A DNA stretch of 64,000 nt from Edaphochlamys debaryana (GCA_016858145.1 JAEHOE010000024.1:186001-250000), one strand, 5' to 3'. Counted from the first letter of the stretch, positions 36,501 through 48,822 are shown. Translations and numbers: made by a program. Notes: generated by a model not told the origin, from the sequence alone.

Positions 36501-39500
36501 TAGGCCGTGAGTGTCCCGAGGATGACACTCCATCGAGCTTCTTTCCATTTCCATCGTCTTGCTCCCTTTTGTACCCCCCCAGGCAAGTACCTGAAGCGTG
36601 AGGTGCTCAACCTGGCCCGCTTCATCAGCGTCACCAAGGTGGGGGGGCCGGGGGGAAGCGGGGTAGCGCCCGACGTACTGGATTGCGGGCGGAAGCGGGC
36701 TGGAAGGGCTGGTCGGGAACACGCTGCGCCACGGCCCAGAGCGAAGTCCGGCGCAGTCGTGGTTGTGCCCGCCAACGGTGTGCAACACGAGAGACCTCGG
36801 CAAGCAGCGAAAGAAGGAAAGCGTGTCTGTATGGGTGGCGCGTGCATGGGCGTGTCCGGCTCGCGCTAGCGGCGGCTCCTGAGCCTGGCCCTGTCCCACG
36901 CCCCCCTTCCCTCTCTCCCCCCCGCAGAGCCGGCCGCTGACGTGGCGCCTGGCGCATCCGTACACCCTGGTTGACCGATTTGAGGTACGGCAGGGGTCGG
37001 GGTCATTGGGGGTGGCGGCCGGAGGCGGAGGGGGGACTGCAGGGGGAAGAGGGCCGGTGTGTGTGTGTGTGTGTGTGTGTGTTGAGGATGCGTAGGGCCG
37101 GGCGTAGGCCGGGAGGGTGTGTGGCGAGCATGCACCCCGCGGAGGGGCGTGGAGGGGCGTGGAGGGGCGTGGAGGGGCTGCTTGGGGAAGGTGGCAGGGG
37201 GAAGGGGGCATCGGGATCACGGACCCCGCCAGTGCCTTCCACCGTTCCGTGGATCTTTGATTATGGTGCGAGAGGAACCCAGCCGGTCTGCGGAAGGCTG
37301 TGCCGGGTGGGAGAGGTGGAAAGAGCCCGCAGCCGTACGAGTGCTCGGCGCTTACTCCCTCCCGCTGCCCCTGCCCTGTCAGGACGTGACCCCCCGCGAG
37401 ACAGTCCGCGCCAACCCCAAGTGTGACCGTGACGTCATCCTGTACGGCTACCTACGTGGCACCAACCTCAAGACCCTCCAGCGCGTGCACATCGCGGGCG
37501 TCGGCGACTTCACCATGCAGGTACGACACTGTACTGCTCCTGTACGGCATGGTGCTGCTCCCGCACGGCAACGAGCGTCCGGATGCCACCGTACGCTGCC
37601 GTGAATGACACGATCTGTTGCTGTACAGGAGCTGGACTCGCTGCCCGACCCGTGCCCGCTGCCCGGCGCCGCCAAGCGCCGCGCCCTCAACGAGCGGGAG
37701 CGGCTGCTGTACGCCCCCATGGCTGACGTGGGCGGCCTGCTGTACGACAAGGATGCCGTATACATCGACATCCCGGACTGGAAGGTACGGCAAATGGATG
37801 CCGTACACACGCGGGGTGCCTGCAGCAGCCTTGGTCCCGCCTCAGCCCGCCTGGCCCTCTGCTTCTCAAACCTCCGGTGCCCGCCTCCCCCCTCTTCCCT
37901 CTCACAGGTGCAGTACACGGGAGACGGCACGCGCGCGGCGGACGAGGGCGAGGCGATGGTACGGCAGCTGCAGGTACGGCATGGGACGAGCGGCGGGGTT
38001 GGGAGATAAGGGTGGGGGCGGTGAATCGCCACGGGGGATGGGCTCTGGGGGCATGTAGGGCAGAGAAGAGTAGGCAGTCGGGTGCCAGGGGGGTCGGGCT
38101 TCGCCTTCCCCGTATCGCCGCCCTGCCCTGTAACCTCCGTCCGTACTCCCCTCCAGGCCACCGAGAGGCCGGTGGACGAGGCGCTGCGGAAGGGCAAGAT
38201 CCAGATCTTCAGGTGCGACGGTTGGAGCGGACGGTTGACTCGGACGATTCCGGTTGTGATCTGCACGAGCTAACCGGCGCCGTTGATGCTATTGTTGGGC
38301 CATTGGCTGTTGCTGGCTTGCGACCATGGTGTTGCACGCATCACAACACAACATGTGCTCCGCGGCTTGCGACTTTCCAACGTCCCTGTGTGTTACCCAA
38401 CGCAGCGGCGGCAAGTCCATCGGCGGCGGCGGCGAGGAGGGGTCGGAGGACGAGGAGGAGAGCGGGTCGGAGGACGGGTGGAGCGACGACGATGACGAGG
38501 AGGGCGGCAGCGAGGACGAGGAGGACGATGACGAGGGGGAGGAGGACGATGACGAGGAGGGTGAGGCAGTGAGGGACGGGTCATGGGTGCGGCAGGGGAA
38601 CGGGCCTGGGGTAGCGCGAGCTCATCTTACTCTCAAAAAGACCCTCCCATGCCCCTCTACACCGGCCCATCTCTCTCACACGTCTTCACTCTCACCCGTC
38701 TTCCTCCTCTTCCCCCAGGCGACCCGCGCGCACGTGCCCTGCGCAAGGGTATGCCCCGCGCCGTTGCGCCCTCCCGCACCGCCGACGGCCGCCTCCGCCG
38801 CGCTGCCCTCTTCGGGGAGGGGGGCGTCGCACTGGAGCGGGGTTCGGACGACGAGGAGGAGGACGAGGAGGAGGAGGACGAGGGCGAGGAGTACGAGGAC
38901 GTGGATGGCGGTGACGAGGGCGAGGAGGCGGGGGCGGGAGGGGCAGGCGGCGCGCGCAAGCGGCGGCGGCTGGCGGACGGCCGCGCGGCGGCGGCGGGCG
39001 GCAGCGACGATGAGGAGGAGGACGAGGAGGAGGACGAGGGTGAGAGGGGTGGGAGCGAGGGGTCAGGCGCGGCCTGCGGGCAGGCGGGTGTGGGACCGTG
39101 CTTTCCTGGCACCTTGGCTACCCAGCCCTGCCCCTGCGTCTAGGGCTCTCTGCAACCTTCCAGCATCCGTTCTTGCGTGCCTCAAACTGCCATCCTTACT
39201 GCCCCCCCCATCGCCCAGCAACAAACGCCCTCTTATCCCACTCAAATCTCCTCACCTCCAATCCGAAGGCATGGGCGCCGCCGCCCGCTGGAAGGCCGGG
39301 ATGGCCTCCCGCGCGTCCGCCTTCTTCTCGACTCGCTCGTCCGACCTGGCGGCCTTTGTGTACGGCAAGCGGGCGGTGGCGGGCGCCGCCGGCGAGGACG
39401 ACGGCGAGGACGATGACGACGAGGAGGCGGGCGGTCGCGGCCTGGGGGACATCGACGACGGCGCGGGCGACGCCGGGGCCGGCAGGTGTGTCTCTTGCGT

Positions 39501-42500
39501 GGCGTGCTTTGTTGGCCGGAGCTGCCAAACATGTGCCCCCCATTCCCGGCCGTCTTTTCTCCCGTAGTATCAGTGTCTGACGCTGCCTTGCGCTGCCTTT
39601 TCATTATTGCTCCCTGCCAGTCGTGATTGTGCATGACCTCTCCTGGATTAGCTTACCCAACATTACGTTTCGTCGCCTTTTGCGTTCTGCCTCTTACAGC
39701 GACGACAGCGAGGACGACTTCTTCAAGCTCAAGTCCAAGGACGGGGCGGAGCGGGGCGGCGGCAAGGCGGCGGCGGCGCGGGGGGCACCTCTGGAGGCAG
39801 TGGACGGTGAGGCACGGGGGGCAGGGGGGGCGGAGGGAGGGAGGGGGGGGGAGGGCAGGGGAGGGAGCGCGGAGGGGGATTGGGGCAGGTACCGCCTCAC
39901 ACGTTTGGGTACTGCCAAACACACGCACCTGTAGAGCAGGCGGAGGCGGGTCCGGCCGAGATGAGCCCACCCCTTCACGCGGTTATGAGCCTGACTACCT
40001 CTGAAGTCAACTCGAAGGCCTGAGCCGTGATGCCCCCTCGCCTAGCTTCCGTTGCCCATGTCTGTTGGGTTCTTGCTTTGGCGTGCAACGCCCCTACCGC
40101 GTTCTTTTATGCCACGCGCTACACGACTCTTCTGTCCGTCAAAGGCACTCGCCGAGATCGTGCAGTTTAGGGCCGGCAAAACACGCCCGCCGCCCCTTCT
40201 TGGCACTAGCATGAAAGACTTATGGAGCAAGCGGGGGGCCCGGCTGGGATGAGCCCACCCCTTCACGCGGTTATGAGCCTGACTACCTCTGAAGTCAATC
40301 CGAAGGCCTGAGCCGTGATCCTCCTACATCAGCTTGCAGACACCCAATGGTCTACCGGTATGCTTACGATCTGACTGGCGGTTCCCCACCACGGGCCTTT
40401 CGCATTCGCAATGCACTCCGTACGCGTACCTCCACGTGTGTTCCAGCGTGTGCAAGTTGGGAATCGCTTTGGATGTGCAGTTGAGGCATTTGGCACCCAT
40501 GCATCTATGCCTTTGCATGTAAGGCACCGCACGGTGTGCACGTCGGCGCACACAACCCTCCCGTCGCCCTCCGTTGCGCCACGAGCGTTGCAGCGCATAT
40601 GGGGGGCCGGCTAGGATGAGCCCACCCCTTCACGCGGTTATGAGCCTGACTACCTCTGAAGTCAACTCGAAGGCCTGAGCCGCCGCCCCCTCGACCTGCC
40701 TGCCGCTGCCTGCAGCCAAACTCAAGCTCAAATTACTGCTATCCCACCACACACGCCAGACTGCAACCGATCTCTGGTTTCTGATCTTCGATTGCATCCA
40801 CGTGGGCAAGACGCACGCTTCACGGCGCACGGTAGCCCCCCTCATCCACTCCTTCCACCTGCCAACCTTAACCCCGCCTACACAACCCCTCCCCTCGTCC
40901 CTCCAGCGCTCGACACCTCTCGCGTGCTGCTCGCACCCGAGGCCCTGTCCGTGTGGCGCGGCGAGGGCGAGGGCGGCGGCGGCGCTCCCCCGCCCGACTT
41001 GGTGGCTTCCCTGCGGAACCGCTTCGTCACGGGTGACTGGGCGGAGGGGCAGAAGCGGGCGGAGGCGCGGCCCGCGGCGGAGGGCAGCGACGATGAGGAG
41101 GCGGGCGGCAGCGGCAGCGACGATGAGGTGCGGTGGGGAGGGCGAGCGGGTTGGGGGGTGGGGCGTAGGTCAGGGGTCGAGGGGAGGGGGCAGGGAGGGA
41201 TTGGAGAGCCCGGGGAAGGCGGGTCGGCAGTGAGGATGCGTTGTGGTTGGGAATGGAGTATGACAACAGATTGCCCTGGCCGATCTCCTTACCTCTCTAA
41301 TCTCTACCTTGCAATCCCATTCTCCCGACTCCTCCCACCACTCCACTGTGACCCCCCTCAATCTCTCTCTTTCTCCTCTGCCTTTTACCTCTCCTCCTCC
41401 CCACCAGGTGTTTGGCGACTTCGAGGATATTGAGGCGGCCAAGGCCTTGGGCGGTGGCGCGGGGGGGGACGCCGTGGCGGCGGCGGCCTCCAAGGCCATA
41501 GAGGACGCAGCCAAGGAGGCGGCGCGGCTCAAGGCCGCGAAGGCCGCCAAAAAGGCAGCGTTCGACGCGTCGTACGACACGTGAGTACGACAGGCGGCTT
41601 TGCCGTACGGGGCATGCCGCGCGCGCGTCACTTTTTGCGCTAGGCCTCGGCTTCGGCTCTCCATGTTGTGCTTGCCTAAAACTCCCTTCCCCATCTCCTC
41701 ATTTCCTCGTTCCTTTGCAACTGCAGCAAGGGGGCGAAGGACGGGGAGGACGACGAGGAGGGCGGCGGCGGCGGGGAGGGCAGCAGCGATGACGAGGAGG
41801 CGGGCGGGAAGGCGGGCGGCAAGGGCAAGGGCGGCAAGGGCGGGAAGAAGGTGCCAGGTGGGTGCCGAGGGTGGGTGCTGCCAGGGGGCCTGCGGCATAG
41901 GAGGGAAAGAGGGCGAAAGAGGGCGAGGAGGATGCCAGCCAAACACGTGCCTCGCTCCCCATCCCGACGGGTCCTCCAGTCTTACCCCCGCCCCTCGCTG
42001 CCCCTTTCATCCCTTCCCCTTCGAACCCCCACCCCCACCCCCACAGGCCGCGCCGGCCCCAAGGACGAGGAGACCTTCTACGATGCCCAGAAGGCGGAGC
42101 TGGTGGCCCGCGCCGCCGCCACTCGGCAGCTGCTCGACTCCCTGGACCCCTCCACGCGTGTGGCCATGGAAGGGCACCGCCCGGGGTCCTACGTGCGCAT
42201 GCGCTTCACGGGTGAGGGGGCGGGGCAAGGACAAGATGGCGAGGGGCCGACGCGATGGTTGGCTGCTGCACCCCGACCTCCGCCCCCTGACCTCCGCTCC
42301 AGTAAGCTAGAACACCTCGACTCACCTCCTTTCCTGGCTCCCGCACCTCCGTTTCTGGCCGTTTTCGCACAATCGCGCAGGCGTGCCCTGCGAGCTGGTG
42401 ACCCACCACGACCCCCGCCGCCCGCTGCTGCTGGGCGGCCTGGGGCAGGGCGAGGAGAAGCTGGGCATGCTGCGGCTGCGGCTCAAGCGGCACCGCTGGT

Positions 42501-45500
42501 TCCCCAAGCTGCTCAAGTCCCGGGATCCGCTGGTCTTCTCCGTGGGCTGGCGCCGCTTCCAGTCGCTGCCCGTGTACGCACGTGAGTCGTTGGCGGTTGG
42601 GCGGTTGGCTGGACGGTTGGTGCCTCGACGGCTGAGGTGGTGGGTAGCCGGTCTATGTACCGTATCATGGCACAGCTTGCTGGAAGGTCGGCGTGGGATC
42701 AGCACCTGGGGTCCCGACTCCTGCGGCCATGGTGTTATGGTTTAGACAGACCCTGTCTCAACAGCTGGTGAGCTCACGCACGCTTTCCCCCTCTGCTTCC
42801 CCCTCACCCCCCCCCCAGTCGAGGACCACAACCGGCGCCTCCGCTTCCTCAAGTACTCCCCCGAGCACATGCACTGTGTGGCGGTGGCCTGGGGGCCCCT
42901 GGCGCCGCCCAACAGCGGCGTGGCGTGCGTGCAGAAGCTCGAGGGGCAGGTGCGTGCTGTGCGTGCTGTGCGCCCGTGATGTGTCGTGCTGTGCTGTGGT
43001 CTGAGATGTGCTGCGCCGTGCTGTGCCGTGTGACGCCTCCTCGCTCGGACCGCACGGGGGTCGCGTAGAACCCAACCTCCAACCACCGCCCTCTTCCCTT
43101 CCTCCACGCCTCCCTCTCTTCCCACTCCCCCCATCCCTTCCCCCCCGTCCCCCCAGATGGCCTCCTGGCGCATTGCCGCCACGGGGGTGGTGACGGAGCT
43201 GGACGCAGACATCCGGGTGGTCAAGAAGCTCAAGCTGGTGGGTCCTTGGGGGGCTGCAGGGATGGTAGGGGGTCTAGGGGGTAAGGGGGGGCGGGGCGAT
43301 AGGGGCAAGAGGGGGGTGGACAAGAAGCCTGTACCGGTATTGCTCTGTCCGGGGCCAAGGGCGTGTGTCGCCATGAACGTCTTGCGGGTGTAACGGGGAT
43401 GGCGAGGTAAGGACGCTCAACCTGGTGGGTCAAGGGGTGCAGGGAGAGGGAGGCCAGGCACGCGCGCGGCCCTCTCTCCCACCCCAAGGCCTCCTTCCCC
43501 ACCGGAATTCATCTCCCCAACTTCCCTCCTCCCGCCCCTCCTCCCCCTCCCCCTGTCAGGTGGGCACCCCCACCAAGATCCACCGCCACACCGCCTTCAT
43601 CGGGGGCATGTTCAATTCGGCCCTGGAGGCGGCCAAGTTCGAGGGCGCGGCCGTGCGCACCGTTTCGGGCATCCGGGGAACCATCAAGAAGGCGCTCCGG
43701 CCGGGTGAGCGGCTGCCGGGGGCAGACAATGCTGTAGTGTAATAGTTGGCAAGGCTCCAACCACCACCACCGATGGGGCGGCCAGACCCGGATAGCTGCC
43801 CAGTGCGTTGAGGGGGGCATGCAGGAGGAGGAGGTCATGGAGGAGGGGGAGGTCAAGAACAGTTGACAGCCGTTGGTTGACCCGCTACCGGTAGATCTTG
43901 GCAGTGTCCGGCCTCCAACCACCGCCCATCCCCACCCTCCTCTTCCAACCCCCCACAGGCCAGGGCGGGGCCAAGGACGGCGCCTTCCGCGCCTCCTTCG
44001 AGGACAAGCCCCTGCTCTCAGACATCGTCTTCCTCCGCGCTTGGGTGGCACTCGACCTCCCGCGCTTCCACAACCCGGTCACCAACCTGCTGGCGCCGCC
44101 GCCCGCGCTGCCGCGCGCGCCCAAGACGGGCGTCAAGGACCGGATCGATGATGACGTGGCGGGCGCGGAGGCGGCGGAGGCGGAGGCGGTTGGGGTGGTT
44201 GGGATGGCGGAGGCGGTTGGGAAGGTGGAGGAGGAGGGAGGAGGCAAGGGGAAGGGCGGCGAGGGGTTCATCCCGTCGGCCAAGTTCAACGGGCCGCGGC
44301 CGGGCTTTGTGTTCAAGAAGGGGCCCACCGGGCTGGGCTACTACCGGGACGCGGGGCCGGCGGCGGCGGCGGCGGCCGCCGCCGCGGCCGGCGCGGCGGC
44401 GCGGAGCGCCGCGGCGGCGGCTGCCGCCGCCGCCGCCGCAGGCGGCGGCGCGCCACCTGCCGGCGGCACCGCCGGCCCCGGCTCCGACGGCTGGGTGGGC
44501 GTCCGCACTGTGGCGGACCTGCGCCGGGCCCTGGGTGTGGGCGCGCCGCGCAACACGGACTCGCTCTATCGGGACATCGAGAGGGCGCCGCGCAAGTTCA
44601 ACCCGCTCAAGGTGCGTGCCGTGCTGCGGAGCGGCTTGGCCTGGGGAGTGGCCTAAGGAAGTGGCCTGGGAGGAGAGCTGCCCGAGTGCCCGACTCCGAT
44701 CCCCAGCCTGGCTCCGTCCTGTATTTCCCCTGGCCTGCCTAGCCTCCCCTCCAGCTCTGCTCCGCAGCATCCCAGCAGCTTCACCACCTGCCAGCTCCCT
44801 CTTCCCCTGAACCCCCCTCTCCCCCTCCCATCCCTGCCCTCTACCCCCCTTCCACACACACACACTGTGTTTATCACGCGCCGACCCTACGTATCCTCAA
44901 CACACCCTCCCATCCCTTCCCTCTACCCCCCTGCCCGCTACCCCCCTCCCACACCCCCACACCCCAGGTGCCCAAGGCGCTGCAGGCCGCGCTGCCCTTC
45001 AAGACCAAGCCCAAGCTGGAGCCGGCGAGGAAGCGGAAGACGCTGGAGCAGAAGCGCGCCGTGGTCATGGAGAGGGGTGAGGGAGGGTCGGGGATGCGAG
45101 GCGTGCCAACGGGATCGGACTCCTCGAGGCGGTCTTTTTTCAGGGCGGCGGAGTATCAGTGGAGAGGGTGATTGTTCAGGGCAGGCCAACCCCTCCTTGC
45201 TCCCTTTCACCCTGTTCCCCTTTCAACCCCCTTTATCCCTCTCTCCACCTTCCAGACGAGAAGCAGGCCTGCACGCGGCCGAAGCCCCCACCTCCCCGAC
45301 CATGGTCCAACCCTTCCTTAACGCCCCCTCCCTTCCACCCCCTTCCCCTTTCAACCCCCTTACCCCCCCTCCCCCACCAGACGAGAAGCAGGCCTACACG
45401 CTGCTGCAGCAGCTCAACGCCATTCGCAACGAGAAGGCCAAGAAGCGCCGGGAGCAGGCGGAGCGGCGGCACGCGCAGTACGACAAGAAGAAGGAGGCGG

Positions 45501-45853
45501 AGGAGGCGTGGCGCACGCAGTGAGTGTCCCTGTTGTTGGGGGAGGGAGGAGGGATAGAGGAGGCTACCTCGAGAGGCTTCTGGCCCTGCACGCCTTCGCA
45601 CAGGCTTCTTGGTCCCTGCTAACATCCGGCCAGGCAGATCCGTCCACGTCTGCCGTTTTCCTCCGTGCCCGATAGCACGCTCCAACGCTCAACACCCCTC
45701 GCCCCCCGCCCCCCCAGGTTCAACAAGGAGGAGCGCAAGAAGCGCTACCGGGAGGCGGGGCAGGCGGAGAAGCGCAAGGAGCTGGGGGCCAAGGGCGGGA
45801 AGGCGGCCAAGGGCGCCAAGCGGCGGAAGGCGGCGGCGGCGGGCGGCGACTGA
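33551..45853 (+). CDS. BMS1: Ribosome biogenesis GTPase BMS1, 27 exons
   Basis: Exons: 33551-33746, 34062-34129, 35591-35737, 35997-36089, 36293-36449, 36583-36638, 36928-36984, 37383-37520, 37629-37784, 37908-37973, 38157-38212, 38406-38560, 38719-39039, 39269-39485, 39700-39806, 40907-41127, 41408-41580, 41727-41857, 42047-42211, 42381-42581, 42819-42949, 43157-43237, 43560-43704, 43959-44611, 44968-45076, 45381-45519, 45718-45853; about 1424 residues, somewhat longer than yeast and human Bms1. The basic N-terminus leads into the P-loop GPPGVGKST (about 85-93), [11 protein letters not shown], and the G4-like THLD (about 180-183). The middle is rich in acidic runs of Asp/Glu, as in other Bms1 proteins. 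The C-terminal half has the BMS1/TSR1 signature [29 protein letters not shown] and THK-like [17 protein letters not shown]. Bms1 is a nucleolar GTPase of the small-subunit processome needed for early 18S rRNA and 40S assembly; it works with Rcl1. The C-terminus is Lys/Glu-rich and helical. Confidence 0.96.
37057..37082 (+). repeat. (GT)13 microsatellite in BMS1 intron 7
   Basis: Thirteen uninterrupted GT dinucleotides lie in the intron between 36984 and 37383. No effect on the splice sites is apparent. Confidence 0.95.
37141..37176 (+). repeat. 10-bp tandem repeat in BMS1 intron 7
   Basis: GGAGGGGCGT is repeated about 3.6 times, in the same intron as the GT microsatellite. Confidence 0.9.
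39961..40682 (+). repeat. Three direct copies of a 67-bp sequence in BMS1 intron 15
   Basis: Copies lie at 39961-40029, 40249-40319 and 40616-40682. Each begins ATGAGCCCACCCCTTCACGC and ends near AAGGCCTGAGCCG. They are nearly identical, and copies 2 and 3 also share a preceding G-rich stretch GGGGGGCC. The segments between the copies differ from each other. The host intron (39807-40906) is 1.1 kb, much longer than most BMS1 introns. Confidence 0.9.
45256..45400 (+). repeat. 125-bp duplication of the BMS1 exon 26 acceptor
   Basis: The acceptor and first bases of exon 26 (ACGAGAAGCAGGCCT) occur at 45256 and again at 45381. The second copy runs in frame into [20 protein letters not shown], while the first degenerates after about six codons. 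The first is therefore a pseudo-exon start, and intron 25 ends at the second. Confidence 0.85.
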
Positions 45854-46835
45854 GGCGGCCGAGGCGGGGCCAGTGGCAGCGGAGCAGGAGGAAGTGGTGC
45901 GTGGGCCCGCGGCTGCGGTGGCGGCTTTAGCAACCGGCCGGCGGGGTGATGCGGGGCGGGTGGCAGGAAGGTGCAGGCACTTGCAAGGAGGCGTAGCAAG
46001 GGGGCGTGGCAGAAGGGGGAATCAAGGGGTAGGTAGTCAGGGGAGCGTTACGGCGGTTCCTGTTTCCCTATAGTGGGCGGGGACCTCTAGATGGGCGGCG
46101 AGCCTTGGCGACGTTCATTTGCGCGGGGCCGCAGCGGCTCCGCTGGCTCAGGACGGACCCTGACGGACCTCCAGGGCCTGTCATTCACTCCAGTCGTAGG
46201 TGGTCATCCCAAGGGGCGTACCGGCAGCCCAGAGGCGATGCCAGTAGGTTACGGCGCATGGGTGCCAAGGGGGCATTCGCACCAGAGAGCCCTGTAACAC
46301 CCCCTTTGGACTGGAGCGTGTGCGCTCCCGCGCGCCCCCCTTGGATCCCCCCCCCGTCCCCGAGGAAGGCCTCGGTGCGCCGAGCGATGAGGGCGGGACG
46401 AAGCCTTGAGCCGGGGCTAACGGAGGTGTGCGTGAGAAGATGGGACGGTTGTTAATGTTTTCGCGGTTTGAAGCAGTTTGAGCTTCAGCCACGAGGAATG
46501 GTACAGGTGCACCCTGATGCACCTAGGGCTGAGGCAGGAAGGTTGGCAGAGTCTTTCGAGGATCTGGGCGCGGTTTGCAACTTGACAGGTTACTGACGCG
46601 GGCGGAACTGGCGCTACAGAGCAGATACAGAGCTGTGAGGGAACCTGCAGACGCTAGGGCGGACGTGCTGGCGGGAGGTGCTGGCTTCGTTGGAAGCTCT
46701 GCCCCTCCGTCTGACCGGGCGCTGTAGTCAGGTCGTATGTGGGCGGTGTCGTGCAAGCCGGCTCGCAGTTGCGCTTATAGTAGCGCTCGGTGAAATGCAT
46801 TTGCTTGTCTTGTGTTCTTTTGTTCGCCTTACACA
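45854..46835. other. Intergenic between BMS1 and secreted-protein gene C
   Basis: No gene seen. It holds the BMS1 3' flank (a TGTAA, the usual chlorophyte poly(A) signal, occurs at about 46294, though far from the stop) and the promoter of gene C. Confidence 0.45.
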
Positions 46836-48822
46836 ATGCGAGCTGCCACGTTCATAGGAGCGCTCTTGGTGGTCGCGGCATTTGCCGCACCACCCGTCGC
46901 GAGCCGGCGCTTACTCGTTGACCCCCAGCCCCGAGTCGCTGAGGTCTACGACTGCCAGGTTCCGGACGCGGGCGCCGAGCCAGACGAGTGCGTTGAAGCG
47001 GCTCTGCACGCGGGGAATTGCACGGATTTCAGTTGTCCTGCCTTTGACGTCTAACCCGGCGTTACCTGTCGCTGTCTTCGCTACAGGAGTGTTACGATTG
47101 TCGCACTCCGCTCGGATGGGAGTGTTGCGGAGAAGGCCTGCCCAGGCTCAACGGTGGTGTTGGAGGTGGGTCGCAGCTCGGGGTCGCCCGCGACGCACGC
47201 ACGGGAGCTCGCAGGCTGGAGCTGAGCGGGACACCTAGCACGAGAGCACGACACTGCAGCATTAAGAACATAGTTAGGAAGCTATAGGGAGTCTTGCTGA
47301 GCCTCACGTGTCACCGACGGCTCCGCTCGCCGCCCGACCGCCAGGTCTCGCTCCCATCCCCCCGTGTCGGCATCATCACTTCGTCCATCGGCACATTCGT
47401 CGTCCCCTCCCCCGAGGAGAACTGGTGAGACATGTAGTTAGCCCGAGGATAATTGTGATATTTATTTGGAGAGAGAGGAGGTGTCCTTACCTGAATCGCC
47501 GCAAAATCATCCCTCCAGCCGCAACTGCTGATCCACAACGGTCCACCGCGCTACGGCGCGGCGTCCATGATTAGCGCGGGGGCCAGGGTAGCCGGGACTA
47601 AGCGCTGTCCCATCGCCCTTTCTGCCCCCCAGCCCCCGTCAGGTGACCCTGGGCGAGCCCGATGCGCCGGAGGCTCAGTACCGAGTGGCCCTCGCGCTGC
47701 CCTCCGACGCCACGGGTGGGTCACAGAGCAAGGGCACCGAGGGCGGGAATGAAGGTGTGGGCTTGGCCGCACCCTAGGAGGCTGTGCAGCCCATGGAGGC
47801 TGTGCATGGGGGCTGTGCAGCCTTTCTAGGTGCCTTTCCCATACCCCCGGCAGCTAAGCCTGCGGCTAGGTCCTTAGGAACAACAGTCTGGGACCTTGCT
47901 TGCGATTGGCCTGCTGGGAGGGGTGGGGTGGGGCGGGGCGGGGGCGCCCACGGGGAGGCGCTAACACTGCCTGTACAGTACCGGACAGGGTGCGGAGCAG
48001 GATGCGATGGTAACAGCAAGAACCGCCTCCAGAAGGGGAGGGGTTGAGCGAAAGCGCCACCTACTGGGTATACCAGCAACCTGAACCGGATGGACAGGGT
48101 GCGGTGCAGCTCGCCCACCCCACCTGACCACCTGCTGCTGAAGCCTTGCCCTCCTCCCACCCCACCCTCCAAAGGCCCGCTGACGCTCACTCTCCTGAGC
48201 ACTGAGCCCGACTCCGAGACCTGGCTGTCGTACAGCATCACCCTGGCAGTGGAGCCACGTGAGGAGCACGAGGCGGAGGAGGCCGCGGAGGGTGAGCCTG
48301 GGCTACAAGGCTGGGCTGGGCTGGGCTGGGCCGGGCTGGGCTGGGCTGGGGGTCAGAGTGCGGAGCGGTAATGAGGACGCACAGTTGGCGGGGTAGGTCC
48401 GTACCGGGTAACCGGCGGGGGCGAGCTGCATGGGGCCTGACCAGCGCCGCGCACAGTACGTACCGGTAACCACCATCACCCGAGTGTGGCCGTCCCGCCC
48501 CCTCGTTTGTGATACTGCAGATGCCGTCGAGAAGGCCCAGGAGGATGACGACGAGGAGCTTGGGGAGGCCGAGCAGAACGAGCAGCTGGACGAGCAGGAC
48601 GAGGAGGAGGACCCCGAGGAGGACGACGAGGAGGAGGACAACGAGGAGGACGAGGATCTTGATGAGGATGAGGGGGATGAGGACGAGGATCTTGATGAGG
48701 ATGAGGAGGGGGATGAGGACGGGGAGGGGGACGAGGAGGACGATACCCCTGCGCCCCCCCCTGAGGAGTTGGAGGAGGTTGAGGTCGGTGAGTCGCAGGC
48801 CGTGCCCGCCCCCGAGGAGTGA
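46836..48822 (+). CDS. Secreted protein C of the family, Asp/Glu-rich tail, 6 exons
   Basis: Exons: 46836-46987, 47087-47165, 47345-47424, 47633-47715, 48175-48258, 48521-48822; about 259 residues, the shortest of the four. The signal peptide MRAATFIGALLVVAAFAA is followed by PPVASRRLL, close to the VAGRRL of A. The core shows VTIVALRSDGSVAEKACPG, VSLPSPRVGIITSS, CPRQVTLGEPDAPEAQYR, LALPSDATG and GPLTLTLLSTEPDSETWLSY ending LAVEP. Exons 2-5 are 79, 80, 83 and 84 nt, exactly as in A. The tail of about 100 residues is overwhelmingly Asp and Glu, with repeats such as EDLDEDEGDED, and ends APPPEELEEVEVGESQAVPA. A highly acidic secreted tail could bind cations such as calcium, but this is only inference. 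The exon 1 donor (GACGA|GTGCGT) was chosen because it restores the phase shared by the family. Confidence 0.84.
48306..48350 (+). repeat. GGGCT pentanucleotide repeat in gene C intron 5
   Basis: About eight head-to-tail copies of GGGCT or GGCTG lie just downstream of the exon 5 donor. Confidence 0.85.

Noticed and set aside
45256..45380. Extra BMS1 exon starting at the first copy of the duplicated acceptor
   Set aside because: After about six codons it diverges into proline-rich sequence unlike BMS1; the second copy continues in frame into the conserved C-terminus.
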